Below, piece by piece: positions 57,151 to 64,000 of a stretch of DNA of 64,000 nt (position 1 is its first letter; the number at the start of each line of letters is the position of its first letter). The notes beneath the pieces are model-generated. The model saw nothing but the letters and a program-made list of their open reading frames with translations. It was not told the origin of the DNA and did no database searches. The DNA comes from Nocardia sp. NBC_00565 (lineage in GTDB: Bacteria; Actinomycetota; Actinomycetes; Mycobacteriales; Mycobacteriaceae), in NCBI RefSeq assembly GCF_036345915.1, contig NZ_CP107785.1:5332001-5396000 (forward strand), read 5' to 3'. The translations under genes and the position numbers were made by a program.

Positions 57151-58136
57151 ATTCCGATCACGGAGTAGTCGTCGAGGGCATCGAGAAGTCCTTCGGCGCG
57201 GTACACGCCTTGCGCGGCGTGGACTTCGAGGCGGCGCCCGGAGCGGTGCTCGGCATCCTCGGACCGAACGGCGCGGGCAAGACCACGATGGTGAATATTC
57301 TCTCGACGCTCGTCGCCCCGGATCGGGGGCGGGCGCTGGTCGCGGGACACGATGTCGTCGCCGATCCGGCGGCGGTGCGCAAAATCATCATGTTGACCGG
57401 GCAGTATGCCGCACTCGACGATATGCTCAGCGGCTACGAGAATCTCGTCATGTTCGGCAGGCTGATGGGTCTGCGCAAGAACGCGGCCCGCGTCCGCGCC
57501 GACGAGCTCATCGGCGAATTCGATCTGGACCGGGCCGCGGGTCGCCGGGTCGGCACCTATTCGGGCGGTATGCGGCGGCGCATCGATATCGCGTGCGGTC
57601 TGGTGGTGCGCCCGGATGTGGTGTTCCTCGACGAGCCGACGACCGGACTGGATCCCCGTAGCCGCCAAGGGGTTTGGGATCTGGTGGAGAACTTCAAGAA
57701 GTCCGGCATCACCACCCTGTTGACGTCGCAGTATCTAGAGGAGGCGGATGCGCTCAGCGATCGGATCATTGTGATCGATCACGGCGTGGTCATCGCCTCG
57801 GGTACCGCGGACGAACTGAAATCCCGCACCGGTGGCAGCTACTGCGAGGTGGTGCCACTCGACCTGAAGGATCTGGCGGTGATCATGGCAGCACTCGGTT
57901 CGCTATTGCCCGAGGAGAATCGGGCCACCCTGACGCCCGATTCGGATCGCGTCACCATTCCGGCACCGGACGGTGCCAAGACACTGGCCGAAGCCCTGCG
58001 CCGATTGGACAGCGCGGGGGTCGAACTCGTCGATATCGCCTTGCGCCGTCCGTCGCTGGATGATGTATTCCTTCAGCTGACCGGCCATCTCGCCTCCGGT
58101 GATGCCGAAACCGCTGATGCGAAGGCAATTCCGTGA
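57147..58136 (+). CDS. Drr-type ABC exporter ATP-binding protein
   Basis: 329 residues; its ATG overlaps the NRPS stop (ATGA), so synthesis and export are translationally coupled. Walker [15 protein letters not shown], signature [12 protein letters not shown], Walker [14 protein letters not shown]. The C-terminal extension, about residues 230-329 ([16 protein letters not shown]), is typical of DrrA. DrrA-type ATPases drive export of antibiotics or lipids, for example phthiocerol lipids in mycobacteria. It overlaps the first permease by four bases. Confidence 0.94.
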   Translation: MNSDHGVVVEGIEKSFGAVHALRGVDFEAAPGAVLGILGPNGAGKTTMVNILSTLVAPDRGRALVAGHDVVADPAAVRKIIMLTGQYAALDDMLSGYENLVMFGRLMGLRKNAARVRADELIGEFDLDRAAGRRVGTYSGGMRRRIDIACGLVVRPDVVFLDEPTTGLDPRSRQGVWDLVENFKKSGITTLLTSQYLEEADALSDRIIVIDHGVVIASGTADELKSRTGGSYCEVVPLDLKDLAVIMAALGSLLPEENRATLTPDSDRVTIPAPDGAKTLAEALRRLDSAGVELVDIALRRPSLDDVFLQLTGHLASGDAETADAKAIP

Positions 58137-58951
58137 CGGCCACGACCTGGTTCACCCAGGCCCGCGCGACCCCGGCCACGGTGCAGCAGTGGTGGGTGCT
58201 GACGACGCGGTTGATCGTGCCATCGGTGAAGACCGGCGAGGTGCTCGGAGCTGTGCTGGCACCCGTCGCCTTCACGGCGAGCTTCTACCTCCCGTTGAGA
58301 ACGGTGATGATGTTCTCCGGTACCGGTTTCAGCAGCTACGCCCAGTTCATGATGCCGATCGTGGTCCTGCAGGCCGCCGCATTCACCGCGATCGCCGCGG
58401 CCTTCCGCTCGGCCTCCGATGCGGTGGCGGGGATCAACCGCAGGTTCGGGGCCATGCCGATGAATCCGCTCGTGCCGGCCGCGGCACGCATGTCCGGCAA
58501 TATCTTTCGGCTGGTGATCTCGCTGATCGCGGCCATCGTCTGCGGATACGTAATCGGGTTCCGCTTCCGATTGGATGCTCTGCACACCGTCGGGTTCCTC
58601 TTGTTCTCACTGCTCATCGGCATCGGTTTCACGCTGGGCGCGGATGTGATCGGCACCCTCGCGAAGAGCCCGGAGGCGACGAGCCAGGCCTTGATACTGC
58701 CGCCGCTGATCTTCGGCATGCTCTCGACGGGTCTCGCACCGGCACGCCAGTTTCCGGACTGGGTGGAGCCGTTCGTGCGCAATCAGCCGGTATCGCAGTT
58801 CGTCATCGGGCTGCGTGCGCTGGCGGGTGACACGTTGGGCAATGCGGGCACGGTGAGCTGGTCACTGATGGGGCCGCCGCTGCTGTGGGCCGCCGCGATC
58901 CTCGCCCTGTGCGTTCCGTCCGCCATCCGGCTGAGCTCGAGGAAGGCGTGA
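58133..58951 (+). CDS. Drr-type ABC-2 permease, first subunit
   Basis: 272 residues from GTG 58133, overlapping the ATPase stop. Six hydrophobic spans with the ABC-2 signature NIFRLVISLIAAIVCGYVIG and ILPPLIFGMLSTGLAPARQFPDWVEPFVRNQPVSQFV. It forms the membrane channel with the next gene product. Its stop overlaps the next ATG. Confidence 0.92.
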   Translation: MTATTWFTQARATPATVQQWWVLTTRLIVPSVKTGEVLGAVLAPVAFTASFYLPLRTVMMFSGTGFSSYAQFMMPIVVLQAAAFTAIAAAFRSASDAVAGINRRFGAMPMNPLVPAAARMSGNIFRLVISLIAAIVCGYVIGFRFRLDALHTVGFLLFSLLIGIGFTLGADVIGTLAKSPEATSQALILPPLIFGMLSTGLAPARQFPDWVEPFVRNQPVSQFVIGLRALAGDTLGNAGTVSWSLMGPPLLWAAAILALCVPSAIRLSSRKA

Positions 58952-59757
58952 TGATGCTATCGACGACCGCCCACACCGGTTCGGAGACCGCACCGTCGGC
59001 GCTGATGCGGCATACCGCGATTCAGACCCAGCGCTTGCTGTTGCGCTGGGCCCGTAACCCGATCACCCTGCTCGAAACGCTGCTCGTCCCCTGTCTGCTG
59101 CTACTGATGCTCAACATCGTGGTCGGCGGCCAGATCGAGAAGTTCACCGGCGATAACGCCCTCTACGGCTCGGTCCCCATGGTCGCCATAGTCGGCGCTC
59201 TCTCCGGTGCCGTCGCCAGCGGCGTCCTGCTCGGCCGCGAACGCGACGCGGGCCTGCTCGCCCGCTTCTGGGTCCTGCCGGTGCACCGTGCCTCCGGACT
59301 CGCCTCGCGCATCATCGCGGAAGGTTGCCGAATCCTGCTGGGCACCATCACCGTGCTGATCGTCGGCATGCTATTGGGGTTCCGCTTTCACCAGGGACTG
59401 CTGTATGCGATCGTATTCCTTTTCATTCCAGTACTTTTCGGCTTGGCCTTTGCCACCATCGTCACCGCGGTAGCCGTCTTCACCGCGAAGGCGGCTCTGG
59501 TAGAGGGCATCACCATCGTCACCTCTCTGATGATGTTCTTCAGTACCGGTTTCGTTCCCCTGATCGCCTACCCGGCATGGATCCAACCGGTCGTGCGCAA
59601 CCAGCCCATGTCGGTAGCCGTGGACACCATGCGCGCGCTGTCCGACACCGGTCCCCTGGCCCGGCCCCTGACCCTCACCCTCGTCTGGTCCCTGGCCGCC
59701 ATTCTGCTGTTCGCCATCCCCGCCACCATCGGCTACCGCCGCGCCAGCCGCCGGTAA
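58951..59757 (+). CDS. Drr-type ABC-2 permease, second subunit
   Basis: 268 residues; ATG 58951 overlaps the previous stop (ATGA) and follows GAGGAAGG, with a second ATG three bases later. It shares the permease pattern: LLETLLVPCLLLLMLNIVVGG near the start and TGFVPLIAYPAWIQPVVRNQPMSVAVDTMRAL near the end, parallel to its partner. Together ATPase plus two permeases form a complete exporter for the NRPS product or its lipidated form. Confidence 0.92.
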   Translation: MMLSTTAHTGSETAPSALMRHTAIQTQRLLLRWARNPITLLETLLVPCLLLLMLNIVVGGQIEKFTGDNALYGSVPMVAIVGALSGAVASGVLLGRERDAGLLARFWVLPVHRASGLASRIIAEGCRILLGTITVLIVGMLLGFRFHQGLLYAIVFLFIPVLFGLAFATIVTAVAVFTAKAALVEGITIVTSLMMFFSTGFVPLIAYPAWIQPVVRNQPMSVAVDTMRALSDTGPLARPLTLTLVWSLAAILLFAIPATIGYRRASRR

Positions 59758-59935
59758 TGGCCGATCGATAAATCGGCACACTGGATATGCGCTGACCCGA
59801 TCACGCTTGTCGGCTCCGGATCGGCATCCATCCGCACCACTCACAGCCCACGCACAGCTGGGCCCAACACCGTCCCTAGCACCCGTCCATAACGTCACCG
59901 TGGACAAGCAATCCCGACAACGGAAGGACAACGCA

Positions 59936-60880
59936 GTGAGTGCACACCCCGCGCACCGCGAGGTACACGAGCACGATCTCGGCCTCGCCCACGACCTGAA
60001 GGTGATGTCACGCCGCCACGCCCTGTTCTTCTTCGGCGCGGCGGGAGCGGCCACCGTCGCGGCGGGCTGCTCGTCGGCGACCACCACCAGCACGACCACC
60101 ACCAGCGCAGCTGCCGCACAGACCACCACCTCGCAGACCGGCAGTGTCACCGCGGCACCGCAGGAGACCGCGGGCCCCTACCCGGGCGACGGCTCCAACG
60201 GCCCGAATGTGCTGATCGAATCCGGGGTGGTCCGCTCCGATATCACGACCAGCTTCGGTTCGTATTCCGGTGTCGCACAGGGTGTTCCGATGACACTGCG
60301 ACTCACGCTGCGCGATCTGGCGAAGAACGGCGCGGCGGCCGAGGGTATGGCCGTCTACGTATGGCACTGCGACCGCTCGGGCGAATACTCGCTCTACGGC
60401 AATGGCATCACCGACCAGAACTATTTGCGCGGCGTCCAGGTCGCCAACGCCAATGGCGAGGTCACCTTCACCTCGATCTTCCCGGCCTGTTACTCCGGCC
60501 GCTGGCCGCATATCCACTTCGAGGTCTACGACTCGCTGAGCACCGCGGTCGCCGGGCAGAACGCGCGACTCACCTCACAGATCGCGCTGCCGCAAGACGT
60601 CTGCGACACCGTCTACGCCGCCGACTCCGGATACGCGCAGAGCATCACCAACCTGTCCCAGATTTCGCTGTCCTCCGACAATGTCTTCGGCGACGGGTGG
60701 GACGCCGAAATGGCCGCCGTCGCAGGCACTCCGACCTCGGGCATGGTCGTATCTATCCCCATCGGCGTCGCCGAGAAGTCACAGAACACCCAGTCCGGCA
60801 ACGGCTCCGGGACGCCGCCGGGCCAGGGTGGCCCCGGCGGCCAGGGCGGTCAGGGCGGCCCGCCGCCGCGCACCAGGTAA
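59936..60880 (+). CDS. Exported Tat-lipoprotein intradiol ring-cleavage dioxygenase
   Basis: 314 residues from GTG 59936, seven bases after GGAAGGA. A twin-arginine motif SRRHALFFFG leads to a lipobox at VAAGC, so it is folded before export and anchored outside. A Ser/Thr/Ala-rich linker follows. The intradiol fold shows YVWHCDRSGEYSLY and the Fe(III) ligands Tyr in NYLRGVQ, Tyr in ACYSGRWPHIHFEVY and both His of PHIHF. It opens catechol rings between the hydroxyls. The C-terminus is Gly/Gln/Pro-rich. It lies 178 bases after the exporter genes with its own leader, so it may or may not share their transcript. Confidence 0.9.
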   Translation: MSAHPAHREVHEHDLGLAHDLKVMSRRHALFFFGAAGAATVAAGCSSATTTSTTTTSAAAAQTTTSQTGSVTAAPQETAGPYPGDGSNGPNVLIESGVVRSDITTSFGSYSGVAQGVPMTLRLTLRDLAKNGAAAEGMAVYVWHCDRSGEYSLYGNGITDQNYLRGVQVANANGEVTFTSIFPACYSGRWPHIHFEVYDSLSTAVAGQNARLTSQIALPQDVCDTVYAADSGYAQSITNLSQISLSSDNVFGDGWDAEMAAVAGTPTSGMVVSIPIGVAEKSQNTQSGNGSGTPPGQGGPGGQGGQGGPPPRTR

Positions 60881-60889
60881 GCCGACGAC

Positions 60890-60926
60890 TCGGCCCCCGA
60901 CCCATACTGGACGGATCGGGGGCCGA
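60890..60926 (+). terminator. Hairpin terminator after the dioxygenase
   Basis: TCGGCCCCCGA (60890-60900) pairs with TCGGGGGCCGA (60916-60926) across 15 bases: an 11-bp stem, nine bases after the stop, between convergent genes. Confidence 0.75.
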
Positions 60927-60950
60927 CACGAAATCACTTGCACTACTTAC

Positions 60951-61349
60951 CTATTCGGAACCGATCTGCCGCGCCAGCGCCCAGATGATCAGCACATCGA
61001 GGGCGATCATCACCAGCGACCAGAACGGATAGATCGGCGCGAACAGGAAGTTGTCCACGAGGCTGATCGAGGCCATCATGATGCCGGCCAGAAATCCCCA
61101 GGTCTGCCCGGTCACGATACCGATGCCCGCGATGATGATCAGCACCGCGATCACCAGATGGACCCATCCCCACGTCGAGACGTTCACCTGGAAGACCTGG
61201 TCTTCGGTCAACACGAAGAAGTCTCGCTTCGCGATCGCAGCGATGGCCGCCAACAGATGTAGCACACCGGTGATCAGGATCAGAACGCCCGCGAAGATCG
61301 TCATGTCATTGAGCACGGGTCCGGTCTTGGTCGTGCCGGGACTGGTCAT
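60951..61349 (-). CDS. Four-span membrane protein, DUF7144-like
   Basis: 132 residues; ATG 61349 follows GGAAGGAG by eight bases. Four hydrophobic helices: MTIFAGVLILITGVLHLLAAIAAI, WGWVHLVIAVLIIIAGIGIV, TWGFLAGIMMASISLVDNFLFA and PFWSLVMIALDVLIIWALA. The Trp/His-containing second helix and the PIYPFWSLVMIALD segment match the small actinobacterial membrane family now called DUF7144. No function known. It runs opposite to the dioxygenase and is 86 bases from the mmpL stop, probably downstream in the mmpL transcript. Confidence 0.85.
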   Translation of the reverse strand: MTSPGTTKTGPVLNDMTIFAGVLILITGVLHLLAAIAAIAKRDFFVLTEDQVFQVNVSTWGWVHLVIAVLIIIAGIGIVTGQTWGFLAGIMMASISLVDNFLFAPIYPFWSLVMIALDVLIIWALARQIGSE

Positions 61350-61435
61350 AACACACACTCCTTCCGAAACGCGCGGTAATCAACGGCCACAAACTAACCC
61401 GCGACACGCCCGAAACGAGGGATCACCTCGGCGGG

Positions 61436-63556
61436 TCACTTGCTGAGACTGATCTCCGGTTCGGGAGTCGCGGCAATACGCGGCCGGGCCAACGCGCTCG
61501 GCCACCAGATCCGATCACCGACATCCAACGTCAGCGCGGTGACCAGGATCGAACGCACGATCACGGTATCGAGCAGCACGCCGACGGCGATGACGATGCC
61601 CATTTCGGCGAAGGTCACCACCGGCATGGTCGCGAACACCGCGAAGGTGCCTGCCAGCACCAGTCCGGCCGAGGTGATCACCCCGCCGGTGGCGGCCAGG
61701 CCGATGAGCGCGCCGGCCTTGGTGCGATGTTTCTCGGCCTCCTCGTGCACCCGCGACATCAGGAAGATGTTGTAGTCGATGCCGAGCGCCACCAGGAAGA
61801 CGAACGTCAGCAGCGGAAGTCCCGCGTCGGCGCCCTTGAATCCGGCCAGATCGAAAATCCAATGGCTCAGCCCGAGCGCCGCGAAATAGGACAGCACCAC
61901 GGTCGCGGTGAGCAGAATCGGTGCGAGCACCGCGCGCAGCAGCACCATCAGGATCACCATCACGATGCCGAGCACCACCGGCACGATCACCCGATTGTCA
62001 TGTGCCACAGCACGTTTGATATCGAGTATGACGGCGGTCTCGCCGCCGACCTTGGACTCGGGATCGGCCGCGTGCACGGCGGCGCGCACCCGGTCGATGG
62101 TGGCGTCGGCGGCGCGGCTGTCCGGCGGATCCGAGAGGGTGCCCTCCAGATAGACCAGATCGTCGGTGATGATCGGTCGCGACGGCGCGGTAATGCCGGG
62201 TGTCGATCCCAACGCCGTGGCGACGGCGTCGGCGCGCGCGGCGGAGGCGACGACCATTACCGGGTTACCGGTGCCCGCCTCGAAATGTCGTTGCAGCACT
62301 TCGGTTCCGGTGACCGCAGCCGAGGAGCCGACGAACGCGTCCTTGTTCGCGATCCCGTTCGCCTCCAGCCCGGTGACGCCGAGTGCCAGCGCACCGAGTG
62401 CCAGCGTGGTACCGATCCAGACCGTGCGCGGCCGCCGGGCGATCGCGGATCCGATGCGCGCCCAGATACCGGACTCGGTCTCGTTGACGGTGCCGGAGTT
62501 CGGATGGCGCGGCCAGAAGATCCACCGGCCGACGATCACCAGCAGCGCGGGCAGCAGCGTCAACATCGCCAGCAGTGCCACCGCGATGCCGATTGCGCAC
62601 ACCGGGCCGATGCCCTTGGTCGAATTCATCTCCGCCACCAGCAGAGCCAGCATCGAGACCATCACGGTGCAACCACTGGCCAGCACGGCGGGCCCGGCCC
62701 GGTGCAGTGCGACCGCCATCGCCTCGTGTTTATCGGGATGGCGGCGCAGTTCCTCGCGATAGCGGGCCACCAGCAGCAGCGCATAGTCGGTGCCCGCGCC
62801 GAAGACCAGCACCGTCAGGACGGCCTGACTCTGCGCGTTGACCGTCAATCCCAACTTGGTCGCGCCGAATACCGCGGCCTGCGAAATCGTCAGCGCGAAG
62901 CCGACGGTGATCAGCGGCAGCGCCCACAGCATCGGACCGTAGGTGGCCAGCAGGATGACGATGACGACCGCGGCGGCCGAGTACAGCAGCAAACCGTCGA
63001 TGCCCTCGAACACCTCACCGAATTCGGCCGCGTACCCGGCCGGTCCGGTGGCGTAATAGGACAACCCGTCGGGTCGCTCGCCCGCCGCGTCGTTGATGGC
63101 GCCAACCACCGCGGTCAGGCGGCTCCAGCCTTCGGATCCCATCGAGATCGGCACCAGAATTTCCAGTGCCTGACCATCCTGCGACGACATCGGGCCGAGC
63201 AACTTGTCCGCCACCACATGTTCGATCTGCCGGAACCGCTTGGCTGCCGCGCCCACTGCGAGCCGGTCGGCCTCGGTGATCCCGCTGCTGCGCTCGTAGA
63301 CCAGCACCACCGGAACCTGGTCACTGTTGCCGAATTTCTCGGCCAGCTTGAATGCCTGGGTGGATTCGGCGCTGTCGGGCAGCCAGGTGACATTGTCGTT
63401 CTTCTGTGCGCCGGTGAGCTTTCCAGCGAAGGCGCCCAGTGCCAGCAGGGCGATGATCCAGACGCCGAGCACCACCCATTTGCTCCGGCGACCACTCGGT
63501 ACACGCGAGAGTCGGCCGAGCAGATCGGTCATATCCGGATCGGTGGGTGCAGACAT
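61436..63556 (-). CDS. MmpL-family RND transporter
   Basis: 706 residues, with two halves each containing one large external loop and a bundle of helices. The proton-relay pairs are in GAGTDYALLLVARYREEL and ALGIDYNIFLMSRVHEEA. The N-terminal loop has WLPDSAESTQAFKLAEKFG. It is the shorter MmpL form, lacking the long cytoplasmic C-terminus of lipid MmpL3. MmpL proteins export lipids, glycopeptidolipids or siderophores using the proton gradient. It runs towards the NRPS locus, so a shared product is possible but not shown. Confidence 0.93.
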   Translation of the reverse strand: MSAPTDPDMTDLLGRLSRVPSGRRSKWVVLGVWIIALLALGAFAGKLTGAQKNDNVTWLPDSAESTQAFKLAEKFGNSDQVPVVLVYERSSGITEADRLAVGAAAKRFRQIEHVVADKLLGPMSSQDGQALEILVPISMGSEGWSRLTAVVGAINDAAGERPDGLSYYATGPAGYAAEFGEVFEGIDGLLLYSAAAVVIVILLATYGPMLWALPLITVGFALTISQAAVFGATKLGLTVNAQSQAVLTVLVFGAGTDYALLLVARYREELRRHPDKHEAMAVALHRAGPAVLASGCTVMVSMLALLVAEMNSTKGIGPVCAIGIAVALLAMLTLLPALLVIVGRWIFWPRHPNSGTVNETESGIWARIGSAIARRPRTVWIGTTLALGALALGVTGLEANGIANKDAFVGSSAAVTGTEVLQRHFEAGTGNPVMVVASAARADAVATALGSTPGITAPSRPIITDDLVYLEGTLSDPPDSRAADATIDRVRAAVHAADPESKVGGETAVILDIKRAVAHDNRVIVPVVLGIVMVILMVLLRAVLAPILLTATVVLSYFAALGLSHWIFDLAGFKGADAGLPLLTFVFLVALGIDYNIFLMSRVHEEAEKHRTKAGALIGLAATGGVITSAGLVLAGTFAVFATMPVVTFAEMGIVIAVGVLLDTVIVRSILVTALTLDVGDRIWWPSALARPRIAATPEPEISLSK

Positions 63557-63995
63557 CGAGCCCCCTCACAGTGGCACTGATGCTACTGCCGGGTTCTGGT
63601 ATCCGCGAGCAAATCTGTGACGCTGCGCCCACTCCCCGGGCGGCCGACCAGGTCCATCAGTCGCCGGGTCCGACAACAGAGTTCATCCGGCGGCGACAGC
63701 AATCCTGGTTGCGGCGCGCAGACCACGGCGTCCGCACCGCACCGGACCCGCGACCCGTTGACCGGCAAACTGTCGGCGACCACGATGACCACGCCGGTAT
63801 CGATGCGCGGATTTCACACTCCGTGCCGCACAATGGGTGCCGCACGCGGTGGTCACCGGCCTTTCTGCGCCATCGTGACAGACGCCGCTGCGACACAAGG
63901 TGTTGTGCTGCACGGACTTGTCACCCCCAAGGAGTAGTGTTGAAGGGGTAGCAATTCCGTGACGGCAGCGTGCTCGGGAAGGGTGTGGAGGCAGG
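63557..63995. other. Divergent spacer upstream of mmpL
   Basis: 439 bases with no supportable gene; open frames are low-complexity and lack ribosome-binding sites. A short dyad CACAA-GGTG-TTGTG (63894-63907) could be an operator for the gene that begins at the window edge. GGAGGCAGG just precedes that gene. Confidence 0.45.
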
Positions 63996-64000
63996 ATGAA
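63996..64000 (+). CDS. First codon of a gene continuing beyond the window
   Basis: ATG at 63996 is preceded by GGAGGCAGG at fitting distance. Only the start codon and two bases are visible, so nothing can be said of the product. It diverges from mmpL. Confidence 0.35.

Noticed and set aside
63617..63937. 106-residue plus-strand frame upstream of mmpL
   Set aside because: No homology, no ribosome-binding site and no coding-like composition.

Overview
The window comes from a GC-rich, mycolic-acid-type actinomycete, most likely Nocardia or a close relative. The main reason is a backbone that, from memory, follows the Mycobacterium tuberculosis Rv3026c-Rv3044 order: olsB-type acyltransferase, etfA/etfB, a methylglucose lipopolysaccharide (MGLP) gene set, paired methyltransferases, echA17-type crotonase, Nudix protein, ABC ATPase, serB, ctaD and fecB. 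I see no rRNA, tRNA, transposase, integrase or CRISPR array.

Region 1 (1-21.9 kb) is an accessory insertion between the olsB-type gene and etfA, which are neighbours in the M. tuberculosis order. Its left edge holds an inverted repeat, a 12-copy hexanucleotide repeat and broken pieces of a TPR regulator, a methyltransferase and a DUF2235 protein, around one intact secreted flavoprotein gene. Next comes a tight eight-gene operon (3960-12621): dnaK, grpE, a CbpA-type J protein, a CbpM/MerR-like protein, clpB, a zinc-ribbon thioredoxin, a UBP-type zinc finger and a cyclic-nucleotide-binding-domain flavoprotein. It reads as a second protein-quality-control and redox module. It is followed by a PucR-type regulator, an hsp20 operon with a CIRCE operator and a divergent HspR-like gene, a damaged phosphotransferase, ndh with a divergent LysR gene, and a Uma2 nuclease gene lying between the true etfA 3' end and a decayed second copy of that 3' end.

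Region 2 (22-42.7 kb) is the conserved backbone. etfBA (electron transfer flavoprotein) sits behind a near-ideal palindrome. Opposite it runs a translationally coupled methyltransferase-GH57-glycosyltransferase operon of the MGLP type. Further on are an acetyltransferase, a lipoprotein propeller, two coupled methyltransferases, fatty-acid and housekeeping genes, cytochrome oxidase subunit I and a siderophore-type binding lipoprotein.

Region 3 (42.7-64 kb) is a nonribosomal peptide locus. A repeat-rich spacer leads to a 154-residue stand-alone fragment of an adenylation domain with its own ribosome-binding site and terminator. A 4,442-residue three-module synthetase follows (C-A-T-E, C-A-T, C-A-T-E-TE), coupled to a Drr-type ABC exporter of three genes. 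Nearby are a secreted Tat-lipoprotein intradiol dioxygenase, a small membrane protein and an MmpL transporter. The locus probably makes and exports a D-L-D tripeptide, perhaps N-acylated or N-arylated. The product is not identifiable from the sequence alone.
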